Assembly: GCA_023055425.1 (NCBI GenBank)
Contig: JALGPY010000001.1
Span: 111,953,057-112,017,056 of the forward strand
Length of the DNA: 64,000 nt
Direction: 5' to 3'
Source: Linanthus parryae
Lineage: Eukaryota > Streptophyta > Magnoliopsida > Ericales > Polemoniaceae
Shown: positions 44,236 to 55,626 of the stretch, in pieces
How the letters are laid out: each line of letters opens with the position of its first letter
How positions within the stretch are numbered: the first letter of the stretch is position 1
The notes under the pieces: generated by a model
Told to the model about the DNA's origin: nothing
The model's input: the letters and a program-made list of their open reading frames with translations, nothing else
The model's database searches: none
Translations under genes and position numbers: made by a program

Positions 44236-45680
44236 TGACGCGAATTCTTTACGCGTTTAAACGCAAGTATACGATCAAGTATTATTAGGAGTATTTTACG
44301 ACTCCGAGTATCGAACCCAAGGTAATTTACGATTATTAGTTGGCTAGAAAGTAATTATGAGATATCTACGTAACCGGTAAGAAGGGTTTTGATTTTATAA
44401 AGTCGTCGCCCACAAACAAGCGACTAAAATTAAATGACTATTAACTAAATATTTTTTATAGAATTTTAACTTTTAAACAAAGATAATTTGTGTTGGAATA
44501 TGATTAATAAAGAAGAACAGGCAATTGATGGTCCCTAGGGTTGTTAACGATTTTCGGCTTATGCTTGAAACACTCTACGCACGTTCTAATTATACCGGGT
44601 AATACTCATCATGATTGTCTCTCAATCTCACATGAATTTGTGTAATAAATAGCCTTCGGATCCTCTCGGTCCACCTCCGTCTACAATTACACTCTAGTTG
44701 ATTTGTAAGGCTCGTTCACCGGGTCCTGTCGGTCCACCAAATTCACTAAGTTCTAACAATATCAACTGAAACTACCCTCACACGATTAATCAAGTTTCTA
44801 TCTCCTCTCGGTCTCAAGAAACTATAAGATCACCTAAACTATTCTTTAACACGTATCAATAAGTTCACTTTCGTGCAACCCTATCAACAAGTAATATTCT
44901 ACGGGTGATCAAGCCAAGAACATTAATAATAAAGCGCAAGAATAAATAGGCTAACTAGAATGTTCATAGAATTAAGTTAAAACATGCATCAAGTCCAAAA
45001 TCCGGAAAATCATCCACAACCCCTAGTTTTCCATCAATCACCTAGCTTAAAGTGTTTAGCTAGACATAATAGTGTTTAACATATCCAAAATAATGAAGTT
45101 CATGCAGAATAGGTGAAGAAACAAAGATCAAACGCTAAAATCTTCAATGTTGTTTATGATCCTTGCTCAAAGCTTGTTCTCCCGTCTTCTCCAGCTCTCT
45201 AGACTCCAATTGTGCGTGAAAATATTCTAAAGATTGTCCCCCTATGTTAGATTAAGGCTGGAGTCTCTAAAATTTCAAGAATTTGCAGAAAAGCCCCAAA
45301 AAGATGCGTTTGGCCTTTCTGTTCGCACGAACACTCCTTCAAACTTCAATTTCTTGCTTCTTTTCTTGATTCCTCCTCTCTCTTCTCCATTCCCGAGCAA
45401 TTCCTTGAGCTATCCTCTTGTTCCGAAGTTCGTTTTCGCTCCAAAATCATCGCTCCAAACTCCCGGTTCCTGAAATACAACACGAAAACATACCGGAAGA
45501 TCACATGCGATAAACAATGCATAAATCATTCGAAAAACGCCCAGATTACGAAATAAAGCTCAATAACTCAAATATGCTCAAAACAACTAGGATTTGGCCA
45601 ATTTCCCACGTAAATGCACCGAAACTCTCGCAAAACGGTAGTGAATCGCAAACAATATAACTCCTAATGCGGAGTTATCA
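44236..45680 (-). mobile_element. 1445-bp solo LTR, Athila-related
   Basis: It runs from TGACGCGAATTC to GCGGAGTTATCA on the + strand, flanked by AAGAG at 44231-44235 and 45681-45685. Blocks near its right end (CTCCCGGTTCCTGAAA, ACATACCGGAAGATCA) match the LTRs of the Athila-like element, but overall it is a different family. No interior sequence is present. Confidence 0.92.
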
Positions 45681-45685
45681 AAGAG

Positions 45686-46220
45686 TTACGAAAATAGGGG
45701 AGTATTCGATTCCAAGCTGGTTGATAATGGATATGAGAAGGTCAGTGTTCGACACTTTGCTCTGCGCAGAGCAAGATCGTTGGCTATGTCCTTCATATCC
45801 TTGATGTACTCCGAAATGGAGCGAGTGCCGCGCGGATTGCGAGCAAGTTTATTCTTGAGTGTGATGACTCGTCCAGGAGAGGTGCTAGCAAAGCTTTCCA
45901 TGAGAGTGGTCCAAGCTTCACGAGCAGTGGACGCAGAGGAGATCAGAGGCTGAATCGACTCGGTGCAACTACCTAGGAGGGCACTGAAAATGATCTGGTC
46001 TTGACGATACCAGATAGAGTAGGTTGGGTTAGCATCTGATTGCGCAATATCAGTGTAGGGCGACGGTGTTGTGGTGGATCCGTCGATGAACCCTAGTAGA
46101 TCGAAACCAACCAGAGTGGCTTCGATTTTTCGAAACGAGGAAGTTGGCGGAGGAGAGTTTGATGGGGAAGTTTTTTGGGGCATTCAGTTGGATCAATGAT
46201 GATGTTGTGGTGGTGGTCAT
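45686..46220 (-). pseudogene. Copia gag N-terminal part
   Basis: An ATG at 46220 starts a Thr-rich leader and the first conserved block (FPIKLSSANFLV); the frame shifts near 46140 and continues with EATLVGFDLLGFIDG, WYRQDQIIFSALLGS and AREAWTTLMESF, the usual UBN2/Copia gag blocks. It ends where the 1445-bp solo LTR is inserted. The PBS and 5' LTR lie just upstream (46317-46534). Confidence 0.88.
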
Positions 46221-46316
46221 GATGGTGATGGTCTGCGTTCGAGACCGAAGAACAAGGTAGTCGGCTTACGATTTGCGACGAAAGAGAGCGATCGTGTAGA
46301 AAAAAAATTCTACAAA

Positions 46317-46328
46317 GCTCTGATACCA
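46317..46328 (-). promoter_or_regulatory. Primer-binding site, initiator tRNA-Met
   Basis: TGGTATCAGAGC on the minus strand, directly adjoining the 5' LTR of the Ale-like Copia element. It is the standard Copia PBS. Confidence 0.93.
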
Positions 46329-46534
46329 TATAAATGTTGAATGAGTGAATGTTATTTCTAGGGACCAATGGTCCATATATAAACTCGAGAGTAGTTACAT
46401 ACAAGGTATAATTTTCTAAACTAGGAAATCAAATAATAACAACATAATGGGTGATTCCATAAATTACGTAAGAGATAATAACTACTGCATAAATCAAGGG
46501 ATGACATAATCGGAGATTATCTCATTCCTTAACA
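46329..46534 (-). repeat. Ale-like Copia 5' LTR
   Basis: Pairs with 23397-23603. It is flanked on the right by TGATC, the TSD. Confidence 0.93.
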
Positions 46535-46539
46535 TGATC

Positions 46540-46669
46540 ACCAAATTGTGGTTAAGCAGAGTTTTGGTGCACATGTCGCATGAATCTCTACCTATTGCCA
46601 ATTCTCTAATCCAATTCTGGTGGCTAAAAATTTACATCAGACTAGTAAATACAAGATATCAGTGCTCTT
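46540..46669. other. Short spacer left of segment copy B
   Basis: About 130 bp that would be contiguous with 23396 before the Ale-like insertion. No gene seen. The last bases (GCTCTTGTACCAATTGAC) resemble the same place at the window start, so the repeat may begin slightly before 46670. Confidence 0.5.
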
Positions 46670-47369
46670 GTACCAATTGACTATGAGGGGCTATAAACCC
46701 AGTCACCCAGCTAAAGTTTCATAATTTTAAAGTTTTGGAAATGGTTAAGATGTAAATATTGTATTCAGCCCCTCTAAAGTCATAGAAGCCTTCTACGATT
46801 TTGATTTTCTGAAAGACTGACATGTATAAATTCTCCCTTGAAAAACGAAAATTTTAGAATGGCCAGTGGAGCATTGATGTTTTGCATATAGTTATCTTTA
46901 GTAGCAAAGTATCCAGTTTCTAGGGAGGAAAAGTGAGTTATTCTAAATATGGAAGTACACGTTATAAGTCATATAAAATACGTCTTAGGTACATTATCTT
47001 AAGTAATAATAAATGATACATACATTTCGTGCTTACGGCAACTCTTAATTGACCAAAATTTGTATTATCACACTTTTTAATTCAAGGAGACTAAATGGTG
47101 CAAATGATAGCCCCTCCTGAGAAAACTGTCAGCGATATAACGGCAGAATAGTGAAACTTTATGGTTGAAATGTAAATGCCTGATGGGAAGGACTGTAAAC
47201 GTTAAACCAGCCAAATACTGTAGTCTGTAGGCATATGATTAAATTATTCAGCTTATTTTACCTTACATATTTTCAATATGGCGAAACTGTTCCAAAAAGT
47301 GTGGACAAACGTACTGATAAAGTCTCCAAGCATCTGTACCTAGCATGTCCTCTGTAGCTGAACGCATAG

Positions 47370-48282
47370 GAGTTATGGGAGGGTGATCTCCTGCATCTGT
47401 CCCTCAGCGTGGCTTAAGATAACCATCAACTAGCAGGGTATTTGTTCAGATAAGTATATTTCCAAGATCGATAAATTATTGATTGGATATAAGGGTGGGA
47501 CATCTGTGTCTTGTGTCCAATCCAGATATTGTGACAAAGGGACATATACAGCACGGTAACATCGCTCACATAGGTTTGTCAGATCACTGACTATTCCTAT
47601 TAGTTGGGTAGCATTGATGTGTTGCTAGACACCGCTCAATGTTTGTAATTGTTACTGCCAACGTAATAGGAACCTGTAGGGTCACATACAATAAGGATTA
47701 GGCTGGATATAGATGTTAATTAGTTGGACTAATTAACAGGAAAAGAACCATGGATCAAAGTGCAACAACATGCATATTTACTTGGAGTAAATAGCAAAGT
47801 GGACTAAACTACTAATTAATCCAAGTACGGATCAGATTAGTAGTGGGCGGTTTTATAATTAATAAAGATTTATTAATTATAAAAGGCTAGTATTGTCCTA
47901 ATATTTTATTAGATGAAATAATTAGAGTAAGGAAGAGACAGAGAGAGAGAGGGTCGAAACCATGTACCCGACGGCACAGGAGGCGCGGCCGACCCCTCCT
48001 CCTCCTCCATCTTTGCGCACCTGCTTGATTGGGTCGAGCTCCTTGGTGATTCCCCCTTCTGCACCACTGCTAGCACAAACAGTAGAGGGAGCTCTAGTTG
48101 GAGATCCTACGGTGTGGATATGTGCAGAGGCGTGGACATCAATTATACGTTGTGATCAGTCATACTTGCAAGGTAACCTTATCTACTTTATGACTTTGTG
48201 AATGCTTCACCTGCGATTCATGGAGAGTTTTGAGCAGAAATTTTTTATTTTTCCGCTGCGTAACCTACATCAAAACCCTACA
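47370..48282 (+). mobile_element. Copia-type LTR, 3' part (copy B)
   Basis: Counterpart of the LTR end at 1614, ending ATCAAAACCCTACA and followed by CTTCGCAC in both copies. The left limit is approximate. Shared flanks show it was duplicated, not inserted twice. Confidence 0.58.
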
Positions 48283-48669
48283 CTTCGCACTACCTGTCAA
48301 TTTTGTGCTCAAGCTTAATAATTATAAGTTTTATGCCATCTAGTTATAGGCGATAAGGAGGTTTTCCTTACCCGTATCCCTTGCTCTGAACTTCTCCATA
48401 TTTGGATGGGACGAATATGGACTTTCCAGATGTTGGACCGTTGTAGATCGGATTGTGGCGGGTTGATAGGATGATAGAGAAGTCGAATTGAAATAGAGAC
48501 AAGGGAGGTGCAGAGTGAAAAAACTTTTGATAAAGAGAAGAAAGGGGGAAACATAGGTTTAATGGAGCTTTTCTGGGGTCACAAACGCCGATGAAAAACG
48601 CTGGAGGGGAGAGGGATGGTTCTACAGAGAGAGAAAGTAAGAGTCCATGGGTGACTCACTTTTTTTTAA

Positions 48670-49792
48670 GGGTCAATTACTAATCAACCACTTCCAGTTT
48701 GGGGTAATAAACCATGTACCACCCCCATTTTTGAAACCCACTTATTGCCACTCCCAGTTTAAGTTTAATAGCAATTAACAACTGGGGTAAATTTTCTATT
48801 AAAAAACTAACACCGTTAGGGGTGCATTTGTCCATAAAAAGAATTTAACAAAGTAAAGAAGAATAAAACCAAAGAGGAATAAAAATGGAAACAAAATTAT
48901 AAGAACAAAAATTATAGATAAAAAAAGGCAAAAAGGGAGAAAAAGAATAGACAGTAGAGACATCGAGGGTTTACTCCCTCTGAAACTTCTATCTCCCTCC
49001 CTCTTGTTCTTCTCCATCTTCGTGCGATCTGCCTTTCTTGATTTGCCTCCCTCTCTTTCTCTCTCTCTCGATTAGCGTCTCTCTCTCTCTCTTAGATCGT
49101 GGTCGGAGGAGAAGGTCACAGGAATCCATGGTCGTCGCCGGCACGGTGCAGTGGTAATACAAAATCCCCATTAATGGTCAGGACTTTGCCCTTAGACGAG
49201 ACATAAATAGATAGTAATCCCCCTCTCTATCGGTAAGACTGGCAGATCGATCTCGTTACGCGGATTTGGTTTGACTTTAGTGAAATCGATTGTTGGGTTG
49301 AATGGATTTTCTTTGTGGTTTCGATTGTGCGAAGTCAACGATGGAGATAGGTGTACTGAGTGGTGGTGTGTTGTTGGATTCTTCAAGTGGAAATGACGGT
49401 GTTGTTGTAGCCGTGGTGGTGGTTATATTCTCCTTCTCCTCCTCTGCCTTTTCACGATCAATGGTGGGAGTATTTTGATTTGTGATGGTGGGTTTGTGTT
49501 TTGGGTGGATATTGTGATGGTGACGGAAAATGTGTCGCCGGATTCTGGGTTTGCTGGTGATAGTGGTGGTGCTACAGTGGGCTGGTAATGGCTATGGCGG
49601 TGGTGATGGTGGTATCGTTAGTGTTCATTTTTTTTGACTTGACCATTTTGCCCTTCAGACAATGTTATCTAACGGAAAATTTTGGACGGAATTTATCCAA
49701 GTTGTTGTTTGCTTGCAATTAACAACTAGAAGGGGTAAGAAGTGGGTTTTGAAACTGGGGGTGTCAAGTGGATGATTAGTAATTGACCATGT
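48670..49792. mobile_element. Non-autonomous MULE with gene-like cargo (copy B)
   Basis: Same element as 2008-3098, with TSD TTTTTTTAA at 48661-48669 and 49793-49801. It retains about 26 bp (near 49337-49362) lacking in copy A, and shows more CT repeats in the leader. The ATG of the captured-looking segment is near 49128. Confidence 0.7.
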
Positions 49793-49854
49793 TTTTTTTA
49801 ATAATAAAAGAATGTTACTTTCAATTTTTATTAGCCAATTGCTTGCTTGCTTAA

Positions 49855-51100
49855 CGTTGCAATACCCTCTACAAGACACAAAAACGCTCTGCCCTCTCTC
49901 ATCACCGTCCTGTTTTTTAGTTAACAGTTAACCACCCTTTATAGCAGTTACTGGCAGTTATACACCAGCAACTGCTGCCCTTTCCTCTTGTCGGAAGAGG
50001 TTTTCTTACTCCCCTGTAGCATCTCTTTGGTGTTTTTTCACTTTCCTCCTTACTTCTGCGACCAGTTTTCTCTACCACATGGAGGCAGGAACTTCTTTGG
50101 ATCCTGATGAAACTCCAAACAGAAGCAGATCTGTCAACATCAATGTCTCAAATGCAACTCACAGAAGATGAAGATCAAGTGGTTACTTTATCTGAAGATT
50201 CAATTGAAGAAGGCATAAAAGACTGCAAAAATAGCATCGTTGGTAAGATCTTTCATAATAGATCTATTAACATTGTTGGTTTGCATGCTTCCCTCTCAAA
50301 TCTCTGGGATGACCCAAAAGGATTTCAAGTGATATCTTTGGGAAACAAACTTTTCCAATTCATGTTTACTAAAGAAGAAGATATGGTTAAGATCTTAAAC
50401 AACCAACCTTGGATATTTAATGGCAGTCTAATCATTATGAAAACCTGGGTTCAAGGCCAAAATATGCTTACTGAAAAGTATGATGAAGCAATTCTTACCC
50501 TTCATCTAAAAAACATGCCTTCTGAATGCATCCCTGTCAAGGTTGGAGAAGGTATTTCCAATGCTCTGGGAGTGCAATATGGTGTGGAAGTCCCTGAAAA
50601 AACTAGTTGGGATGGCAGGTATGTCAGAATTAAAGTGGGTGTATCTGTTTACAAACCCCTACCCAGATGTATTAAAATAAAGCATCCCAAAACTGGAAAT
50701 CTTATATGGGTTGATTTGAAGTATGAAAAGTTACCTTTTCACTGTGAATACTGTGGTATTATTGGTCATGATGTAAGACTCTGTGTGGAACATAAGAAGC
50801 AATTGAAAATGGGTGTTCCAACCATAAACATGTATGGTGGATGGGTTAGAAGTGCCCAAAACCCATCTCACCATCTGCAGAACCCTGCTTGTAAACCACA
50901 GATACATGTTTCTGAAAATAAGAAGCACACAACTACTTCCACCATAGAGTTTTCTAGAAAACAAGACATTTCAAATGCAGGTACTTGTAAATCTGCTTCT
51001 ATGCATAACAGCAAGGGAAAGGATGTTATTAATGTTCACCAAGCTATCAATTTTGCTCTTGTAAGTTGTGGTGAAGCACTCAAGAACAAGAGTGTAGATA
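49855..51100 (+). mobile_element. 5' part of a LINE (L1 type)
   Basis: A leader (49855-50080) is followed by ORF1. The element is cut off by a Gypsy LTR near 51100 and the remainder must lie beyond the window. The left boundary is inferred from where the segmental repeat stops. Confidence 0.65.
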
Positions 51101-51111
51101 GTGCTTTCTAG
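50107..51111 (+). CDS. LINE ORF1 protein (DUF4283 and CCHC zinc knuckle)
   Basis: A 334-residue open frame. Residues about 40-140 form the DUF4283 RNA-binding-like domain of plant LINE ORF1 and gag-like proteins (LGNKLFQFMFTKEEDMVKIL, NNQPWIFNGSLIIMKTW). Residues about 210-225 form a CX2CX4HX4C knuckle (CEYCGIIGHDVRLC). The protein would coat LINE RNA. An upstream ATG at 50080, in another frame, opens a plausible N-terminus that stops at 50170, so a one-base shift may have removed the true start. The last few codons may already lie in the inserted Gypsy LTR. Expression is not evident from the sequence. Confidence 0.8.
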   Translation: MKLQTEADLSTSMSQMQLTEDEDQVVTLSEDSIEEGIKDCKNSIVGKIFHNRSINIVGLHASLSNLWDDPKGFQVISLGNKLFQFMFTKEEDMVKILNNQPWIFNGSLIIMKTWVQGQNMLTEKYDEAILTLHLKNMPSECIPVKVGEGISNALGVQYGVEVPEKTSWDGRYVRIKVGVSVYKPLPRCIKIKHPKTGNLIWVDLKYEKLPFHCEYCGIIGHDVRLCVEHKKQLKMGVPTINMYGGWVRSAQNPSHHLQNPACKPQIHVSENKKHTTTSTIEFSRKQDISNAGTCKSASMHNSKGKDVINVHQAINFALVSCGEALKNKSVDSAF

Positions 51112-51706
51112 ACAGGCAGATCTTAGCCACGTGGCGACCATCCAGCACACCTAGCTGTGCTCCACACACACTGGATCACCACCCGCGCTGATCCACGTGG
51201 GGGCTGCGAGACAGGGCCCTCGCATACCACCACACGGGACCTGTAGGGACTTAGTGGTTTGGAGGCTAGATTATGTCCTGTCGCGCGCGAGCGACAACCA
51301 AAACCGCGCGCGACCCCTAGTAACTGCTTTGAGAGATTTATTGCACGAGATCCATAAACCCGGTCAACCTCATAACGGTCCCGATATGCGCGGTTAACGT
51401 GCGTAACGGTCCCTATATACGCTGACGAACGTCCCATTGTGGTTAAGCTAATTAAGCCGCCATTAATGGGCGCATTAACCCACGACAACGGTCACATTCT
51501 CCATTATATATAGGATCGTTAACCCTTCCATACAGGGGCAGAATCACCTGAGATACGCGGAAGCTCTGCCAAAACCCTGTCTCTCTCTCTCACACAGTGC
51601 TATTGTCTTACTCTCTCCCTACACACAACCTTACACTTCCTGTGTTCTTTCTATCCCCTACTCTTGGTGTATATTGAATTCTCTCTGCAGGATTCTCCCG
51701 TACACA
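51093..51706 (+). repeat. 5' LTR of Tat-like Gypsy element (left edge uncertain)
   Basis: The right end is ...CCCGTACACA at 51706, followed by TTTGGTGAACCCGACGTG, probably the primer-binding site for a tRNA I could not assign. A TATA-like ATTATATATAGG sits near 51502-51513. The left edge lies around 51093-51110 (candidate TG starts at 51093 and 51102); the 3' LTR is outside the window, so it cannot be fixed by comparison. Confidence 0.6.
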
Positions 51707-51746
51707 TTTGGTGAACCCGACGTGAATCTTACCATTGCAAGCAACC

Positions 51747-53555
51747 ATGTCTCATGAAGATGATGTCAGTAACAGATCGCCCTCCACGGAGACCACCTCG
51801 GGGGAGGAGACCCGCCACGCTTCTGCAGCCGCCAGTGAGACTCCGACGTTGGAGGCTCTAAACGCCACCATTCAGAATCAAGGAAAGGCCCTTCAGGCTC
51901 AATCCGCACAGATGGAACGGATAATAGCCATCCTGGGAACCCTTGCCCCGAATCCTACATCGGGCACTGCTGTCTCTCAGGGAGGAGGAGCCTCCACTAC
52001 CCAAGGGGCTGGGGTGATACCCACGCCACCTAACCCTAATCTGCAAACCCCACCGACAATGGTGCAGTTGCCCTCAGTTCAGGGGAAAACGGCTCAAATA
52101 CCGCCTCTTACCACACATATTCCTCAACCACCGACTGTGGCACCCAACCTGTCTTCACAATACCCCTTGCCTCCTCCGCCGGCTCTGCTGGGCAACGTGA
52201 ATTCACAGTACACTCCTAGCCCGACCACGGCATATGTGTCGCCGCCGACTACAACAACCCTTCCTCCTGCTGCTGGGGGAAGTGCACCGGAGTGTATGAC
52301 GTCGCTGCAGCGGCGCATAGAAACCTTCTTGGCTAATCAACCGTTCGCAGACACCATTATTCCAAAGGTCGACAATGATCCGCCCATCCCACGAGAAATC
52401 TATCTCATGCCTAACCCCGCGGGGTACAAGGCTCCTAAGTGGGACAAGTTCGAAGATGTTAACGGGAATGCTCACGAACACGTCATGCGTTTCATCTATG
52501 TGATGGGACCATATGGGGCTGATCCCAAGTTGCTGATGCGCGAGTTCCCAAAATCTTTGGGAAATGTGGCCTACAAGTGGTACAGGACGTTAAAGGCCGG
52601 ATCCGTAAAGACCTGGGACGACATGGTTCAGAAGTTCTATACCAAATTCTTCCAGGTGGAAGAGAAGGTAACAATGATTCATCTCTCTCGTATGTACCAG
52701 AAACGCGAGGAGGATGGAGTCACATTCATTAAGAAATTTAGAGCCAAGTCCTTGGAATGGAGAGATGAAGTGCTTGAGGGCAGGCTCGTGGAAATATGTC
52801 TGCAAGGCATGCGAGACGAGTACAAAGGTATGCTGATCAACCTACAAACTCCTACCTTTTCAAAGCTAATCGAGTGCACGAAGAACATAAGGCCTATAGT
52901 GGAAAGGCAGAAGAAGAAGCACGCCCCTAAACGACCTTCAGGGGGGACCACTTTTAAGATTGGAAGGTTCAGTTACAAGAGGGGGCGTGAAGCTGAGGTT
53001 AATACAGTTTCGCCGCAATAGCAGCTCAGGGTTACAAACTCGGACGCGCCACCTCTACCATGCTCTATAGAGGAAGAGACCGACTTGTGTAAGCAGTGGC
53101 GAAAAGATGGGATGTTGCCTGCGCTCGAAAGGATACCCTCCAAGGAGATGATGAGGGATCCGAAGTGGTGCTAATGCCACGGGAAAATTAAGCACCCCAC
53201 ATCTGATTGCAAGAAACTCGGGAACATGGTAAGCCGAAAAATGAAAGACGGTGAGTTGATTGTCAGCGATCAGAGGCAGGATGTGCGAAGAAATCCACTG
53301 CCGGCCCATGCGGAGCAAGAGCCGAAAGAAAAAGAGGTAGCCATGATCGCGATTATGGATCCCGAAGAGATTGCGGAAGACGGTTTGCCCATCATTGCCG
53401 AAGTTTACAATGATGAGGACTACAGTATAGACACGGAGGACGAACATGCCGATCGAATGAAGGGATCGCACGGGTTCAGCAGGTTCTTCGACGAAATGAA
53501 CATTTCGGAAAAGTGCCGGAAGGAAATGACGAAAGAGATTTTAAGGATAGCATAG
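51747..53555 (+). pseudogene. Tat-like gag with premature stops
   Basis: The first ATG is at 51747 (MSHEDD). A Pro/Thr-rich, low-complexity N-terminal half is followed by the retrotransposon gag domain (HVMRFIYVMGPYGADPKLLM, FPKSLGNVAYKWYRTL, FYTKFFQVEEKVTMIHL). The frame meets a stop at 53019-53021 and another inside a zinc-knuckle-like stretch (stop at about 53173), then stays open (acidic segment) to 53555. Gag would assemble virus-like particles. Confidence 0.85.
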
Positions 53556-53689
53556 GACTACGAAGAAGACATCGTGGTTTCCAATGGGGAAGTTGTTAGG
53601 GCGTCTCGCTCTACGGAAAAAGTCATGACCTTCTCCGCAAGCGACAAGAAGACAGATGCGAGCCACCAGAAGCCTTTGTATGTAACGCG

Positions 53690-54229
53690 GTGATCAATGG
53701 TGTCGAATTCAAAAGGGCATTCATTGACGGAGGAGCGGCAGTCAATGTGGTCTCACTCAATACCTTAAGGTTGGCTGGAATCCCGGAGCAGAAGATTGTC
53801 AGACGTCCATCCCCGCTGATGGGATTCGTAAGCGATTCTAGGATGACAGTAGGATGGATTCGTCTGGGCGTCCAGATAGGAAAAATCAAATGTTCAGCCA
53901 AATTCTACTTCATTGATGCGAACACTACGTATCACATGATCATAAGGCGAGCTTGGATTCATCGCTTCGACGCAGTCCCCTCGACAGCTCACCAGGTGAT
54001 GAAGGCTATCTGGAACGACAGAATAATGGAGATACCAGCTTCGGTGAACCCTTTTAATCTTGACGAGGCGCACCTCACTGAAGCAGTGTGGTTTATTGAA
54101 ATGGCAGACGAGCAAACGCCAGGGCCGTTTAATCCCACTCCTTTGCCTCGATGGGAGGACATCAAGGATCAATCACCAGCTGGAGTAATGGTGACAAGGG
54201 AGGAGGCCAAGGAAAAGTCGTCCGTGTGA
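53690..54229 (+). pseudogene. Tat-like aspartic protease region
   Basis: Open segment in a different frame from gag. The motif AFIDGGAAVNVVS corresponds to the retropepsin active site, with Gly-Gly after the Asp where Thr/Asn/Ser-Gly is usual, so activity is doubtful. It continues with MIIRRAWIHRFDAVPSTAHQ, typical of Tat proteases, and stops at 54227-54229. Confidence 0.8.
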
Positions 54230-54427
54230 GAAGAAGCACCGCAGGTCGCCTACCAAAGAAAGAACGTGTACACTCTGAAAAGAGTAGTAAAGCACGATCC
54301 CGAGGGAAAAGAGATAGAAAGCTTCTACTCTAATGGGAAGAAATGCTACCGCATATGAAGGTGCGCGGGGATACCCCCACGCAAGCATGGGGATATCCCT
54401 GGGCAAATCAATCAAATCGAGCGTGTC

Positions 54428-55626
54428 ATGGAAGTGAACAAGCTGGCACCAGACGCTTTGGAGGATAAGCTAAAAGAGGCGCCTAAATGCATGGAGGATA
54501 AGCCGAAACCTCAGAAACAGGAGCTGAAGGAATTATTCCTCAGCCCAGGCGAAGAAAAGAAGAGGCCCGTCTTTCTAAGTGCAGACCTCACAAGCGAGGA
54601 AGAAGCAAGATTGCTGCAGCTTCTGACTGAGTACAAAGATGTGTTTGCATGGGAATACGATGAAATGCCCGGTTTGGACACGAGCATCACCATGCACAGG
54701 TTAGATGTAATCCCGGGATCTAAGCCGGTAAATCAAAGCACAAGGAGCTTCAGGCCGGAGATAAACGTGAAAATCAAGCAAGAAATTGTCAAGCTACTGA
54801 CCGCCAGGTTCATCGAGCCAAATCACCATCCCACATGGTTGGCTAACATTGTGCCTGTGGTAAAGAAGAATGGCAGCTTCGCATTTGTGTAGACTTCCGA
54901 GATCTCAACCGCCTTTGCCCTAAGGACGATTTTCCATTACCCAACATCGATCTGCTCATTGATTCGACTGCGGGTCATCGTATGTTCAGCTTCATTGATG
55001 GCTTCAGCAAGTACAATCAGATCAAAATGGACCCTGAAGATGCACGAAAAACCGCGTTCATCACGCCGGTAGGAGTCTTTAATTACACGGTTATGCCGTT
55101 TGGGCTCAAGAACGCAGGCGCGACTTACCAGCGAGCAATGATGGCCCTGTTTCACGACATGATGCACAAAGAAGTGGAGTTTTATGTTGATGACTTGGTT
55201 GTCAAGTCCAAAGAGGAAGCGGACCATTTGGGGGACCTGCGGAAAGTATTCGAAAGATGCAGAAGTTTCCAACTAAAGATGAACCCCATGAAGTGCGCAT
55301 TCGGAGTGACCTCAGGGAAGTTCTTGGGATGTGTGATACATCGCCAGGGTATCGAGCCTGATCCCGCAAAGATATCAGCCATCACTAGCATGACGGCACC
55401 GCACAATCAAAGTGCTTTGAAACATTCTTGGGGAAGTTATCTTACCTGCGAAGGTTCATCCCTGCGATCGCAGAAATAACCTTCTGCTTCAGCGATCTCC
55501 TCAAGAAGAATGCTGTGTACAATTGGACCGCGAAACATGAGGCTTCATTTGAAAGGTTAAAGGACTTACTGACATCACAAAGGGTAATGATCGCACCGCA
55601 GCTTGGATCGCCGCTTTTGCTGTACC
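54428..55626 (+). pseudogene. Tat-like reverse transcriptase, frameshifted
   Basis: Three frames carry successive pieces: 54428-54892 (EYKDVFAWEYDEMPGLD, NHHPTWLANIVPVVKKNG), 54982-55479 (FSFIDGFSKYNQIKM, PFGLKNAGATYQRAM, FYVDDLVVKS) and 55428-55626 (YLRRFIPAIAE, ASFERLKDLLTS). The FYVDD catalytic motif is intact. Frame changes near 54885 and 55430 and the Copia insertion at 55627 inactivate the gene. Confidence 0.9.

Larger units (their letters stand above)
23397..46534 (-). mobile_element. Ale-like Copia element, split by three later insertions
   Basis: Short LTRs at 23397-23603 and 46329-46534 (207 and 206 bp; TGTTAAGGAATGAG...CAACATTTATA on the minus strand) are flanked by TGATC at 23392-23396 and 46535-46539. 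Directly inside the right LTR is the initiator-Met primer-binding site TGGTATCAGAGC (46317-46328). Inside the left LTR is a purine tract ACGGGGCG. Subtracting the nested Athila-like element and two solo LTRs, each with TSD, leaves about 4.36 kb in the order gag, protease, integrase, RT, RNase H, typical of the Ale/Retrofit group. All genes are broken by stops and frameshifts. Confidence 0.93.
46670..49853. repeat. Segmental repeat copy B
   Basis: Direct repeat of 1-3158 (see copy A), with the same internal order: Copia-type LTR ending at 48282, unassigned DNA, then a non-autonomous MULE at 48670-49792. It continues left into sequence also present at position 1 of the window and ends where a LINE begins. 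Confidence 0.85.
51093..55626 (+). mobile_element. Tat-like Gypsy element, 5' part
   Basis: LTR, gag, protease and RT are present; the element is interrupted at 55627 by a Copia LTR within the RT/RNase H connection, and its remainder should lie right of the window. RT motifs of the type DFRDLNRLCPKDDFPLP and FYVDDLVVKS are those of the Tat/Retand group. It is inserted into the LINE at its ORF1 end. Confidence 0.85.
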
